The position numbers and the translations under genes are program-made. The notes beneath the pieces are model-generated. The model saw only the letters and a list, made by a program, of their open reading frames with translations, was not told the origin of the DNA and searched no databases. From contig NBIV01000043.1 of NCBI GenBank assembly GCA_003194525.1, positions 124,001 through 188,000 of the forward strand: a stretch of DNA of 64,000 nucleotides, in the 5' to 3' direction. Below are positions 29,206 to 39,098 of this stretch, piece after piece. The first letter of the stretch is position 1; every line of letters begins with the position of its first letter. Source of the DNA: Gracilariopsis chorda (taxonomy: Eukaryota; Rhodophyta; Florideophyceae; Gracilariales; Gracilariaceae).

Positions 29206-29220
29206 AGCGATGCTTACCAG
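29206..29220 (-). other. Element A primer-binding site candidate
   Basis: The minus strand reads CTGGTAAGCATCGCT directly after the 5' LTR. TGG at the second position is right for a PBS, but the sequence differs from that of B and C, and its complement lacks the C expected at tRNA position 61, so the assignment is weak. Confidence 0.4.
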
Positions 29221-29436
29221 TGCAACAAGGGATGTAGAATATAGAGGTTCTGTTCTCTGACAGGTCGATGTTCTTTCTGTTTTATGTTTCTATCATTCTA
29301 CAGCGGCTTATATGCCGTTCCCCAAAGCTTCTTTCAGCGCTTCTTCTGTGCTGCCCAATTACAATATCGTGCACCTGGTCTATCCTGACGTCCAATTACA
29401 AGCAGGATAATTTCAATTCCAATAAACATCGTTGCA
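29221..29436 (-). repeat. Element A 5' LTR
   Basis: A 216-bp LTR identical by eye to 4217-4432. On the minus strand it has a GCATATAAGC TATA box (TTATAT on plus near 29308-29313). GGAGG duplication at 29437-29441. Confidence 0.93.
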
Positions 29437-29441
29437 GGAGG

Positions 29442-30515
29442 CATGTTTTTGAATGCAAAGGCCTTGAAAACTTTCTAAAGTGGTAAACAGGGAGAATGTG
29501 AAGCCTGCGTTTAACCGTGGTGACGAAGAGCGGATGGCACGGCAGAAACGGGAGTGAATATGTACAGAACGCCGATGAAGTTTAGAAAGCAACTGAAGCA
29601 AAGTTGTCCTTGGACATAATTGTCCGGATGATTTGGGGCATCAAACCCGCTGCGAACTTGAGTTACAGTGCGAGGTTTGGTGTATTCGAAGTGCCGGTAT
29701 CAGTACTGAAGAGATAAAAGGTTAGCCCAGAGGATAAAGGGATAACCAAATTGGTGCCATCAATGATCTTCACTTTGTTTGGTCACCTGCTGCACTATCG
29801 CGGCACTCATGCAATCAAGCGCTTGACTTGATATGAGTGCCGGTGAGGGTATCGTTGTGCCATTGTACACCGTGCTTTCTTTTATTGGGCTGTGGACAAG
29901 TGAACTTGTCGTTTTGCAAATGATCGGTCAAGAGATGTTGAAGTTAGATAGGTTAGATAACAACTCCGCTAAGGGGTGGCCACGTGTTACGCTGTGGCTG
30001 CCTCGCTTGTGGCATCGGTAACTCAACCTAACTTATCTACAAAACCTATTCTCGACGGCAGTAAGAGTTGACAGAAATATGCAGTAGAACTACCAAGGGT
30101 AGCGGTAACCCTTTAACCCTTAGACTACTGTAGTCTATCATACTTGCAGCTAGAAACGGACAAAGGAACGTACGGCAGTGGAAAACGTGAGAGCTAAAAA
30201 ATCTGGGAGGGAAATGGTGCAACCCAATCTGGATTCAGGTCCGGAGCGCAATCTGGAGAGTGAGCAGAATTGGCAGCCGCTTATCTCAGGGTTTTTCCGC
30301 ATCTGCTCCGTTGCACCGCGCAGATTAGGCGCGTCGTCATCCGAGTCGTTGAACACAATACCCCACTTTTGCTCCAGTCGCCAAGGTCTTTTTACCGAAC
30401 GCTATCTTGGATTACCCCCTCCCATCATCTCTCCGACTTGCTCTCCTCCCTTCTCGCCGCTTCGCTTCCTTTGCTAGCTTTTCTTTCTTCGTGCTCACTA
30501 ACACAACATCTCGCA
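29442..30515. other. Non-coding region upstream of the phycoerythrin gamma gene
   Basis: No supported gene. It holds TAACCCTTTAACCCT at 30106-30120, beside a perfect palindrome TAGACTAC-T-GTAGTCTA at 30121-30137. The last 100 bp before the ATG are pyrimidine-rich and probably the 5' leader of the downstream gene. Confidence 0.5.
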
Positions 30516-31472
30516 ATGGACTCCGCCGCTTTTGCCGTAAACGGAATGTTCTCTGCCGTCAACGTCGGAACCTCTTCCTTCACCAAGAACAATGTCACCT
30601 CGCAAAGAACCACAGCCTCCCCCGCCGCCGTCCGCATGGCCGTCGATCCTTTCCAGAAGCAATTCCAGTCCCCCGGAAAGATAAACGTTGACTACTCCCG
30701 TCCCAAGAAGCTCGCCACCTACAAGCGAAGTGGCTACTCCGCCATCCTCGACTACCCGACCCAACCCTCCATGGCCGGTCACTACTCCATCTCCAACTGC
30801 AACATCACCAGCGGCGCCAAGAAGATTCTCATGAAGTACGACGAGTACTGCGCAAAGGGAATGATGCAGGTCTACAAGCGTTCAGCCGTGCCGTACGGAG
30901 AGTACACCACCAAGTGCACCGAGGGAACCCTTCCGCAACAAGCTTTTGACAAGCGCGTTTTCAACCGCACCCAGGCATTCCGCCAGGCTCAGAAGCCCAT
31001 CAATGTTCGCCTTGGTGAGCAGTACGAGAACCGTCGTCTTGCATTCATTTTCACCAACGGCTGCCACCGTGAGGAACAGCAGTTCAAGGAAATGCCCATG
31101 TCCACTGCCACCTACCTGGCCGGACGTTCCGAAGCTCTTGGAACCTGCTACAGACTCGTCACTCCAACTACCGTTGCAGAGGATTATATGGCCGACAGTG
31201 TGCGCTCCCAGATCACTCAAAAGGCTCACCCGACCGGTGTCTACCGCGTCGGAGTCTGCGAAGATGGTTACGCCAAGGGTGACGCTGAGAACAGACGTGT
31301 CGCCGCTCTTGCCTCCGAGTTCCGTACCAGCCAGCAATCCGCCTCTGCTATCACTGGTCAGCAGTACGAATCTGCGCGCACTGCACGCAAGCTCTATGCC
31401 AGCTCTTGCCACCACGAGGAAACTCAAATCTACCAGTACCCGGCTGTTGCCGCTGCTATGTGCCGCGATTAA
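30516..31472 (+). CDS. cpeC: R-phycoerythrin gamma subunit, plastid-targeted
   Basis: This is the linker-type gamma subunit of phycoerythrin, a nuclear-encoded, bilin-carrying polypeptide in the central hole of the phycoerythrin hexamer at the tip of red algal phycobilisomes. The product is 318 residues, the usual length for the precursor. Residues 1 to about 40 form a Ser/Thr/Ala-rich transit peptide with likely cleavage near AAVRM-AVDP. The mature protein shows the internal duplication typical of the family: RLGEQYENRRLAFIF ... CHREEQQF in the first half against TGQQYESARTARKLY ... CHHEETQ in the second. Several Cys are available for bilin attachment. I chose the ATG at 30516 because the frame upstream reads through pyrimidine-rich leader. 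No intron. Gamma subunits are known mainly from red algae, so this gene is the best clue to the organism. Confidence 0.93.
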   Translation: MDSAAFAVNGMFSAVNVGTSSFTKNNVTSQRTTASPAAVRMAVDPFQKQFQSPGKINVDYSRPKKLATYKRSGYSAILDYPTQPSMAGHYSISNCNITSGAKKILMKYDEYCAKGMMQVYKRSAVPYGEYTTKCTEGTLPQQAFDKRVFNRTQAFRQAQKPINVRLGEQYENRRLAFIFTNGCHREEQQFKEMPMSTATYLAGRSEALGTCYRLVTPTTVAEDYMADSVRSQITQKAHPTGVYRVGVCEDGYAKGDAENRRVAALASEFRTSQQSASAITGQQYESARTARKLYASSCHHEETQIYQYPAVAAAMCRD

Positions 31473-31937
31473 GCGTTTGTGCGCACCCACTTTCTGGGAT
31501 TGCGCATCCGTCCTCAGCTGCATGCCTCTTGTCAACTTTCAGTAGTTCTTTCCCCTTTTTTTTGGTACATGCTTGACACAGTTCACCCCATTGCTCCCGT
31601 AAACCTCCATTAAAGAGTTGTGTTACACCCTCATCTACCACATCGTGGAGTCGTGCTGCAATTGATTCTTGTAGTTCCATTTGCCTGCCCTCCTGACGCT
31701 CATCCTTAGGAAAAGATTGCCTTCGGCACGTCTTTTTACTTCTCATCAATGATCGAAGGATCATGTTAAAACCTACTCCTGTATGTTTGAACCGCGGTGC
31801 CTTCGCAAAAGTTGCGGAGATGAGAAATGTGAAATGGTGTTCTGAAATGAAACATGTTTTACGAAGTTTGGAGTGCGGAACTCTTTTTCTTTTTAACAAC
31901 AACACTACCAAGAAAGTACATGTGAAAGGCCAACGGA
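31473..31937. other. Spacer between convergent genes
   Basis: This holds the 3' ends of the phycoerythrin gamma gene (plus) and the disordered-protein gene (minus). I see no canonical AATAAA or other feature in it. Confidence 0.5.
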
Positions 31938-33308
31938 CTAGCGATTCTTTCCCCGCTCTCCTTTCTTTAATTGTCTTGTTTGGTATGAAATGAAATCGTC
32001 TTCCGCAAGTGATCGAACGTTAGCCCCGGCTTCAATCTCATCTTCTTCGCTATCAAAGTAGTCATCAACCGCAAAGTCAACCACTTTGTCCAAACCCTTC
32101 GGAGATCTCTTCTTGGTGAGCCCAGATGCGCTCGCATCCCCTATTTTCTGAGGACTTGAGAAAGCTCGCACTCGTGATTTGCCCCGTTTGTGGCCACCTC
32201 CTCTTTCTTTTTCTCCATCATGTACGTCGTCGCGCCCCAGTCCAAACCAAGACGATCTTGTTTTCCGTGGTTTCTGTTCATTATCCTTTCGAGATTTCTT
32301 TGTATCATTGTTATTGTTTCCCTTGGCAAAAGTCGGTGCCCTGGTTTTGTCTTTTCCGATCTCCAGAGGCGTTCTTGCTACGGATGAGATGCTTTTGGCC
32401 AGTCCCTTTGTCATCTCAACCGCAGCTCTGCTCTTGTTCTGGGCGATATTCTGCTGCTTTTGGGGAGTCACGAGTGCCTTGTTCTTGTTTCTTCTCATGC
32501 TTTGCTTTACTGCATCTCGATGTAGCCCCAAGCCCAGAGAAGAACGCTGTTCTCTAGGACTTGGTTTAGCGTCAAATTCGTTCTCACATTCATCTGATAC
32601 TGGGGACACGCCCGATTTAGAGGAACTCTTTTCTTGTGGATCAGAGGAAGGGGTAGACTTATCCTCCTCGTCACCACCTCCACCTCGAAATATCAGTTTC
32701 GAAACTCCTCGCATAAGAAACGCAGTACTAAAGGGTCCAGATTTGCCCTTCTTCAAGTCACCCCCCGCTGTTGGGGACACAGTTGAAGATGCGTCTGTCA
32801 TGTTCGGTGCATCTGCATGTCGAGTACCTCTTTTAGACGTTGACTTGACCATTCCAGGTCCATGCTGGTTTTCAGATTTGTCTCCTTCCGTACTAGACTT
32901 CCTGTGTACAGTCCCAGAAATATTTGTGGTCTTCCTTCTCCGGATGCTTCTGTCTACGTCCGTGAGGGTTTCTTGTTGGGAGCTGTTTGAAAGAGGAGAA
33001 GTGGTGAAGGTTGATTTCCGTCCCTTTGGAGAAAACTTCTTCTTTCCTGCGTTGCTATCGTCGAGATGGCATTCTGAAATCCTCAGTCCTTTTGGTGTTG
33101 CATCACTCCCCACACCCCATGGGGATGTATTTCTGTGCTGTTCTTCTTCCTTTCCCCGTGCTAAGATGGACGCGGGAATCTTGGAAAGTCCAGACGATCT
33201 GACGCGAGAGGCAACACGTCCCACAGCCACTAAGGGCTGCCGTGAGGGTGTTACTCGAGTCCTAGATCTGTCGCGTGGCGAAGGAGCGAGAGTTTCTTCA
33301 TCGCTCAT
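31938..33308 (-). CDS. Basic, intrinsically disordered protein, unknown function
   Basis: I do not recognise this protein of 456 residues (ATG at 33306-33308; the TTG further upstream is not a plausible start). It is Ser/Lys/Arg/Thr-rich and lacks predicted folded segments, apart from a short hydrophobic patch (GPFSTAFLMRGVSKLIFRGGGG). Short dibasic clusters (RSIRRRKTT, KKSRKDNEQKPRKTR) could serve nuclear import. The C terminus is acidic (VDFAVDDYFDSEEDEIEAG) and then basic. The uninterrupted length, a normal ATG and biased composition support a real gene; the long plus-strand frame opposite (32179-33333) is a shadow. It converges on the phycoerythrin gamma gene. Confidence 0.65.
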   Translation of the reverse strand: MSDEETLAPSPRDRSRTRVTPSRQPLVAVGRVASRVRSSGLSKIPASILARGKEEEQHRNTSPWGVGSDATPKGLRISECHLDDSNAGKKKFSPKGRKSTFTTSPLSNSSQQETLTDVDRSIRRRKTTNISGTVHRKSSTEGDKSENQHGPGMVKSTSKRGTRHADAPNMTDASSTVSPTAGGDLKKGKSGPFSTAFLMRGVSKLIFRGGGGDEEDKSTPSSDPQEKSSSKSGVSPVSDECENEFDAKPSPREQRSSLGLGLHRDAVKQSMRRNKNKALVTPQKQQNIAQNKSRAAVEMTKGLAKSISSVARTPLEIGKDKTRAPTFAKGNNNNDTKKSRKDNEQKPRKTRSSWFGLGRDDVHDGEKERGGGHKRGKSRVRAFSSPQKIGDASASGLTKKRSPKGLDKVVDFAVDDYFDSEEDEIEAGANVRSLAEDDFISYQTRQLKKGERGKNR

Positions 33309-35386
33309 GTTCCAAGAAAAAAGATATAGGTAAGGCAAAGTTGGTAGCTTTTCGGCTACCTCTTTATCAGAGTTTGTCGAGACTTGTCCAAGTAGATGGT
33401 CAGTAAAGCTTGGGCTGCTTTGCGCAACGGAGAACGGATAGAGCTTTCAAAAGTAACTCTTTGACGAATGTAAGTTTCGGTCGCGGCACCTCTGAAGTGC
33501 AGCATTTGCTCTCGATACCAGTGAATTAAGTACGAAGATGTGAAACAACAGCAAGATAACGACAATTTCTTATCCTTGTTGAGTTTAAACGCTTGCAGGT
33601 AGCAATGGCTGCTTTTCCCTTGTTTTCTTTGTAAACGGAAGCACGACGCATGCCAAGTTCAGGGATATTACATGGCACCGAACTAGCGCGCTTCAGTAGA
33701 AATGACCGTAAATGCAGTCCAAACAGATGGGCATACAGGATTTACGGGAGCTCCAGACCTAAAAGGGATGCACGGTAAAAAAGAGTATCCTCACAAGTAC
33801 GTTCCCGCAAAAACTGTGGTGCGGGTACGGAACAGCTTTCTCAGCAACCCCCCTTTGAATTCTGTATAGCTGTGAGGCTGTTTTTAGCATAAGCTGGGAC
33901 GAATAAGGGATGTGTGGTTGTCGATGTGTTTACGGGAGCAACTAGTTTGCTTGAAGACTTGGGAACCATTAACAATAATAATGGTTGATATCCGTGGTTG
34001 AGGACTTGCAAGAAGGAACTGACGATGGCGCACCTCAGCGTTTCATAGCAACGACGGGCCGCCATGAGTAGCGAAGCGGAAAACTGACTGTTGCAGGGGG
34101 TTTCCGCTTCCCATTGCGTTCAGTGTAGAACGCCTCAAGGAGCAATCTGCTATTGACGAAACAAGTGTTGATCAGTTCTGGACGAAGAGCATAGAGCTTT
34201 TCGCGACCTTGTTGAAGCGAAACCAAGACAAGAAACGCGTTGTAGACTACGCTACGGATACAGGGGTAAAGGCAACGCAGAACGGGACGTACAAAACACG
34301 CATGCAGTGTTCTTGTTGCCTGGGTTCGATATGCTACGTTGCGTTTACCGAGTCGGTCAAGTGTTTGCGGACCGATGACGGCTACACGTAGAAGGCTGGC
34401 TCTGGATAGCTGCAGTTAGAGTATAGCTTGCTTTGTCATTGTTGGTCCCCGTCCGAGACCTGATTGCTAATCTATTTTGATTCTACGCACAAGCACATCC
34501 GGGAAGCCCGCGTGGTGTGCCGACCTGCCTTAGATGCGACTCTGGGGAAAGCGAAATGGAAAAGCCAATAGGTCTGCATTGGGGTACTAAGCCGACGACG
34601 CAGAGACTATCTCCTAGAGTAAATAGCGCCCAGGAACAAGCCCATGTATACAAACACAAACACACACACACACATCGGGTATCTTTGAAGGGGAGAGAAG
34701 CCACATGACGGGAAGGGGGGTTGTGTGTTCTTAGTTTGTTGTTGGCTGGCGAAAACGGCTTTCAACTTCAAAGTACACTCTCTGCGAGCAGCTTTCTGCT
34801 TCGAGGGCTTAGTTCCAAATTCAGGCTTAGGGGCCCGTTCATTCCGCTTTCGCCCTGCTTCGCGTCGGCAGAAAAGGCCGACCCAGCACGACGGGCAGAT
34901 GGAGGCATTCTCGTCTTCGTCGTGATCGCATACAAAGAGGAAAACGTAAAAGCTGCAACCTATAGACCAGCTAAGACAGCTGTGACCTGGACCTCGGTTT
35001 CCCTTTTTGGCTAGCAGCGATAATGGAATCGTTGTTCTCCTTCAGGGAGAGCACATGGTTCTACAACAAAGTTTCCGAGCGTAACGGAGCATGTCCAGTA
35101 ATGAAGGTATCGGAGAACGAATGAGTACGCAAGGCAGAGAGGTGCTGCGGGGGTATCAAACTATGCTCGCGTTGATTCAGTATCGTTGTCAATGCACTGA
35201 AGCGTAACACAAACATTCACGTCAGCCCACGGGAGCTGTAAGTAATGCTCTAGGACAGAGCGATCGAACAGTATAGTAGCGTCGTACACTCTGTTCGGAG
35301 ACACACGAGAGAAGCCAGCCAGCATGGGGTGGTGATAGGGTGTCCAACGCAGGACCGCAACTCCAAACAGGTGGTACCAAACAGGG
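33309..35386. other. Gene-poor stretch of 2.1 kb
   Basis: No frame here shows a recognisable domain. It includes an (AC)n tract near 34658-34674, preceded by a sequence (about 34590-34657) that weakly resembles the dispersed repeat found at 48920, 50121 and 51365. Confidence 0.5.
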
Positions 35387-36259
35387 TCAAGCATGCGGAT
35401 CAACAAAGTAAAGCGGTTGTCCCAAGCCCTTCAAATAGCGCTCCAGTCTAGAAACATTATCATCGGGTGCGTTGGGAGTGCGAGCGGGAAGAATGCGGGT
35501 AGCGTCCGGAACGAGTCGCAATGCAATAGCGCGATGCCTTCTAGAATGCTGATCAGCGTCTGTAGAATCATCATGAACAAGCACATTCAAGCGAACATTA
35601 GTGGCACTTTGGAAGTTCACACGCGCATTACAAGTAGCCATAAACGCGCACCGAGCAGCGTGAACGCCCGAGAACACGACCCAGAAATTGCGAGATGCGG
35701 ACTGTTTGGCTTCGGCACATCGGACTCGAAGCACGTTGCAAACGGAGGTGAATCCAGATGTTGCAAACGTATCGGAGAGCATTTTTGAGAACTGAGCGAG
35801 ATCAACTTGAAGAGGAACGTTGCGAAACATCAAAGTATTTCCAATAGCGCCTCGTCGACACACTCTAGACAAGCGTTGGTCGAACAGATGAGCGTTTTGT
35901 TGAAACTGACGGTTTCGTTGATATGTGGGCTGTGAGGCGTTTTGGTTATGAAAGCTTGCTGAGAGATTCGGATGCACGGTGCGGAGGTGTAACAAAGCGT
36001 CCATGCAATCTTGCTCCGAGCAAAAGGTTAACCACGCAATGCGGTTTCCAGCAGTGGATGTGATGAGCTTGAAAGAGTGCACGGGGGTAGTGAGAATGGC
36101 TTGAATGTGGGCTTCATGCTGAATATGTTGCGGCACAGACGGGAGGAAGATGGTGTTTGGGGAAATGCCATTTCGACGCAGTTGGTTAGCTTGCTGCGCT
36201 ACTTGGGCGCGCAGCTGGGCGGTGGAAGGGGCGCTTCGCGCCTTCTTGGCGGAGTGCAT
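35387..36259 (-). CDS. Putative RNA-binding protein with two RRM-like domains
   Basis: This protein of 290 residues begins at the ATG at 36257-36259; the frame upstream has the composition of an untranslated leader. Two stretches look like divergent RRM folds. The first has an RNP2-like NTIFLPSVP and an RNP1-like RIAWLTFCSEQDCMDALL. The second has NTLMFRNVP as RNP2 and SRNFWVVFSGVHAARCAFMA as RNP1. The linker is Gln/Asn-rich. The order beta1-alpha-beta3 and the spacing are right, but the aromatic residues that contact RNA are only partly conserved, so RNA binding is an inference. It is third in a same-strand run after peroxiredoxin and bL19. Confidence 0.6.
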   Translation of the reverse strand: MHSAKKARSAPSTAQLRAQVAQQANQLRRNGISPNTIFLPSVPQHIQHEAHIQAILTTPVHSFKLITSTAGNRIAWLTFCSEQDCMDALLHLRTVHPNLSASFHNQNASQPTYQRNRQFQQNAHLFDQRLSRVCRRGAIGNTLMFRNVPLQVDLAQFSKMLSDTFATSGFTSVCNVLRVRCAEAKQSASRNFWVVFSGVHAARCAFMATCNARVNFQSATNVRLNVLVHDDSTDADQHSRRHRAIALRLVPDATRILPARTPNAPDDNVSRLERYLKGLGQPLYFVDPHA

Positions 36260-36580
36260 GTGGGGGGTTGTTAAAGGGTGGAGGAGTATGGGGTGCGGAG
36301 TTTGTGGACTCGGTTTGATGGGTGGAATGAGTGATTGATGATGGGTATGTGTTGTCTGGTGTCGGTGCGATGCGAACAAACTGCCTGTAGGGTACAGGAC
36401 GACGCACGAGCTGATGGCGGAGCAGTGACCAGTCACAAGAGGGGTGGGTTGTCTCCGCCCGCGTGCACACGCAAGGGCGCTGCGCGCCGACGACGGTGGT
36501 GCGAGCCACTGCGCAGCAGCTCGGCGCAGCGAACGGCGTCGACAGCGAAGGGCAAAAAAACAACAACGCTGTTGGACATT
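36260..36580. other. Spacer between bL19 and RRM-like gene
   Basis: The 320-bp spacer holds the 3' end of the bL19 gene and the leader of the RRM-like gene, both on the minus strand. I see no other feature. Confidence 0.5.
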
Positions 36581-37319
36581 TTATTGAGGTCGCTGCGTGG
36601 CCTTTCCAACGTTCGACTGGCGCAGCGGCTTTCGTCGCAGATAATACAACTTTGACTTGCGCACGTTGCGCTGCGCCAAGACGGTGGCGTCCCTGACGAG
36701 CGGCGAGTAGCAAGCAAAGGCGCGTTCCACGGCAACGCCATCCACCACGTTTCTCAGCACGACGCACGAGCCCAGGCCGCGTCGCGCGGCGGCGATGCAG
36801 ATGCCGGTGAAGTAATGCACGGGCGCCTCGGGCGCCAGCGACGGGGCGTAGGCGACGCGAATGAGCATGCCTGCGCGCGGGGCGGGGATTCTCTGGGCGA
36901 GGACGGCGCGGCTGGAGCGGATGAGACGGAGCGCCTCTTCGTGGCGAAGCGAGCTGATGAGGGCGGAGGAGCGGTGGTAGGGGTTTTGGCGCTTCGGCAA
37001 GTGCGGGCGGCGTCGTGTTGGCACGTGGTACGGGCCGGCGTTGTTCGGCAGCGTTGCGTGCGCGGAGACGGCGGCGGCGCGCTTGACGGGCGGCGCGCCT
37101 TTCGTGGGGTGGGCGCACTCGCGAGGTGGCGGCGGTGGCGGGCGAGGCCGTGTAGGCGTAGGCGGGGAAGCACGGATGGCCACATGACTCAAGAGCCGGG
37201 CGCGACGCGCGAGCAGCAACAAGCGAGGCAGCGGCGGCGTCGGGGACGCACCGAAAGCGGGGGGGGGGGGGGGGAAGGTGGAGGAGGGAGGGAGAGGGTG
37301 CACTCGCGATCAAAAGCAT
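36581..37319 (-). CDS. Organellar ribosomal protein bL19, frame broken at a G16 tract near the start
   Basis: The C-terminal half matches bacterial-type ribosomal protein L19 of the large subunit: GICIAAARRGLGSCVVLRNVVDG (trimmed: VVLRNVVDGVAVERAF), then CYSPLVRDATVLAQRNVRKSKLYYLR, whose VERxF, SP and KLYYLR positions are the family signature. The N-terminal half is Pro/Arg/Ala-rich and probably a targeting and extension sequence; mitochondrial location is likely but a plastid cannot be excluded. The L19 frame has no ATG: it opens at GTG 37303 after an in-frame TGA. An ATG at 37317-37319 lies in another frame, and the two meet in a 16-base G run (37259-37274). A one-base length error or polymorphism there would join them into a normal presequence. 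Confidence 0.72.
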
Positions 37320-37402
37320 GACAGCTAAAAAAAAGAGTTTACCAAGGGAAAGTCAAGAGACAGCTATAGTAGCGCTGAGCACAGCACGGGGCAGGGGGGC
37401 GA

Positions 37403-37990
37403 TCAGAGCTGGGCAAGAAGCGTTTCCGGCTTGGAAGGGCCGCTATAGCCCGTTCCGTCCGGTTCAACGTTAACCTGAGTAAAGACGCCATTGTCGACCA
37501 AGAAGCAGGCGCGTTTGGCGCGCACGCCTCCAAAGGCGCCCGTGTCGACATCATTGCCAATAGCCTTAGTGAGGACGGCGCCGCCATCGGCCACAAAGGT
37601 GATCTCGCCCTTCGCGCGCAGGGCGGTTTCAAACGCCGCCATGACGAACGGATCGTTGACGGCCAGACACACGACGTCGTGCACGCCCTTGGCGCGCATG
37701 GCCGGGGCGGCGGCGATCCACTGCGGAATGTGAGAGTTCTGACAGGTGCTGGTCATGGCGCCCGGAATGGTGACAAGCGCAACCTTCTTGCCGCCAAAGA
37801 CGGCCGACGTAGACACGGTAGAAGGGTTGCCGTCCACCAAAGTCATGAGGTCCACGTCAAGTGGAAGCTTATCTCCCTTGGCCACCATGGCCAGAGCGCG
37901 CACTGGCGCAGAACGAGCGCAAACTTTGGGCGCGCCGCGCACACAAGAGAAGAAGGACGAGCGAGAAGCACCGACACTGACAAACGCCAT
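37403..37990 (-). CDS. Type II (PRX5-like) peroxiredoxin, plastid-targeted
   Basis: A thiol peroxidase that reduces hydrogen and alkyl peroxides with electrons from glutaredoxin or thioredoxin. The ATG at 37988-37990 gives 195 residues. Residues 1 to about 35 (Ser/Arg/Ala-rich, no acidic residues) look like a transit peptide, so the mature enzyme begins near MVAKGDKLP. The active site is PGAMTSTCQNSHIP with peroxidatic Cys83; the family norm is PGAFTPTCS, so Phe-Thr-Pro is replaced by Met-Thr-Ser. The second conserved Cys of type II enzymes is Cys108 in VCLAVNDPFVM. A C-terminal PDGTGYSGPSKPETLL is typical. It is divergent from the RING gene across a 311-bp spacer. Confidence 0.9.
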   Translation of the reverse strand: MAFVSVGASRSSFFSCVRGAPKVCARSAPVRALAMVAKGDKLPLDVDLMTLVDGNPSTVSTSAVFGGKKVALVTIPGAMTSTCQNSHIPQWIAAAPAMRAKGVHDVVCLAVNDPFVMAAFETALRAKGEITFVADGGAVLTKAIGNDVDTGAFGGVRAKRACFLVDNGVFTQVNVEPDGTGYSGPSKPETLLAQL

Positions 37991-38301
37991 TCCTCGCAGG
38001 TTTTTCCTCCGCTGGTAGCGGAGCCAAAAAAGTAAGGGCGCGCCCTCAAGTACCGTTTGTGCGCGACGCTCTCCAGCCGCGGCGGCCGACGAGATCGCGC
38101 GCTGGCGGCTCGCACCCGACACAAGCTGTAAGCGCGCGTGCGTCGCGCGTGGCGCGTTGCGCCACCGATCGCGCTATATAAATACCGCGCCACGCACCCC
38201 CCAACCCACCGCACACACACACACCCCCCACCACCACCCCCACCACCACCACCACCACCACCCACCGCCCCCTCCAACCACCGACTCCCCCCCCCAAAAA
38301 C
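37991..38301. promoter_or_regulatory. Shared divergent promoter region, peroxiredoxin/RING gene
   Basis: This 311-bp spacer separates the minus-strand peroxiredoxin from the plus-strand RING gene. A strong TATATAAAT lies on the plus strand at about 38173-38181. It is followed by a CA- and CCA-rich microsatellite (about 38209-38275), which should be in the 5' untranslated leader of the RING gene. Confidence 0.65.
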
Positions 38302-39018
38302 ATGCCTCCGCCCTCCTCCTCCACCCCACCCGCCTCCAACGCCCGCCTGCACCGACACCGATCGCACAGGCCCCGCATCCGTTCCCGCCATCGCCACCAG
38401 CCGCAACCCCAGCAGCAGCAGCAGCAGCCGCAGCAGCAGCAGCCGCAGCAGCAGCCGCAGCAGCAGCCCCAGCAGCCCCAGCAGCCGCAGACGCAACAGC
38501 GGCACCAGCAACGCCGTCGCGACCAAGACCAATCGCAGTCGCTTCGCAATCTGCTCTCCATCCAGCAGCAACCCGCCGCGCCCTGCGCCCTAGACCTGGA
38601 CGAACCAAGAACGCTCCAACGCGTCCCCACCCCTCCCGGCGATCACGCCCCCATCTGCACCATTTGTACAGACCGAATCCGCGTCAACCAACGCCAGACC
38701 GTGTTGCCATGTCGCCACTTCTTCCACAGACGCTGCGTTCTGCGCTGGTTGCGCGCTTCCGAACAATGCCCCAACTGTAGAGCTGTCGTCGATGACCAGT
38801 CCATCTTCGCCCCGGATCCCATAGACTACATGGAGCCCGCCTCCTCCTCCTCTCTCCTCGCCATGCGCACTCGTCGTCCCAACCGTCTCCCCCCCATAAC
38901 TCCCGCATCACATCTCACATCCAACAATCCTCCGACCCCACCCCCAACCAACCCGACAGTGTCCAACAACCCCATTGCCCCATCCGACGCCCCTCCGCCG
39001 CCTTGCTCCGCACTTTAG
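38302..39018 (+). CDS. RING-H2 finger protein, putative E3 ubiquitin ligase
   Basis: 238 residues from the ATG at 38302. The N terminus is Pro/His/Arg-rich and then a Gln-rich tract encoded by CAG/CCG repeats (residues about 34-70). A complete RING-H2 finger spans Cys119 to Cys159 with ligands C-x2-C-x14-C-x-H-x2-H-x2-C-x10-C-x2-C (CTIC ... LPCRHFFHRRC ... QCPNC) and the Trp (RWLR) that usually contacts the E2. The tail is Pro/Asn-rich and disordered. No membrane segment is seen. Substrate unknown. It converges on the AAA+ gene with an 80-bp gap. Confidence 0.85.
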   Translation: MPPPSSSTPPASNARLHRHRSHRPRIRSRHRHQPQPQQQQQQPQQQQPQQQPQQQPQQPQQPQTQQRHQQRRRDQDQSQSLRNLLSIQQQPAAPCALDLDEPRTLQRVPTPPGDHAPICTICTDRIRVNQRQTVLPCRHFFHRRCVLRWLRASEQCPNCRAVVDDQSIFAPDPIDYMEPASSSSLLAMRTRRPNRLPPITPASHLTSNNPPTPPPTNPTVSNNPIAPSDAPPPPCSAL

Positions 39019-39098
39019 AACGTGCCGTACTCATCGATCGAATGGCATCATCCGCCAACCACCCCCGTTGATACCGCACACTCCGCCGCCCTCCTTTT

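Larger units (their letters stand above)
4217..29436 (-). mobile_element. Element A: Ty3/gypsy chromovirus-type LTR retrotransposon (outermost of the nest)
   Basis: Two 216-bp LTRs (4217-4432 and 29221-29436) begin TGCAAC and end GTTGCA, look identical by eye, and are flanked by the 5-bp duplication GGAGG (4212-4216 and 29437-29441). The coding strand is minus, so 29221-29436 is the 5' LTR. Order on the minus strand: gag (28375-29202), then pol with protease, reverse transcriptase, RNase H, integrase and C-terminal chromodomain; this gag-pol order with integrase last defines Ty3/gypsy. Element B sits in the integrase region and splits it. Without B the element is about 4.9 kb. Identical LTRs imply recent insertion, yet pol carries a frameshift near 26474 in addition to the interruption. 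Confidence 0.93.

Noticed and set aside
32179-33333. A 384-codon frame on the plus strand opposite the disordered-protein gene
   Set aside because: Its composition is what the reverse complement of a Ser/Lys-rich gene gives; no domain, and the minus-strand frame has the better start and composition.
34655-34680. The (AC)n tract as a sign of a transposon end
   Set aside because: A microsatellite alone is not evidence; the similarity to the dispersed repeat upstream of it is too weak to call.
36186-37319. A 377-codon Pro/Arg-rich frame overlapping bL19 on the same strand
   Set aside because: It is the shifted frame of a GC-rich gene; the L19 signature lies in the other frame. Only its first 20 codons may belong to the real presequence.
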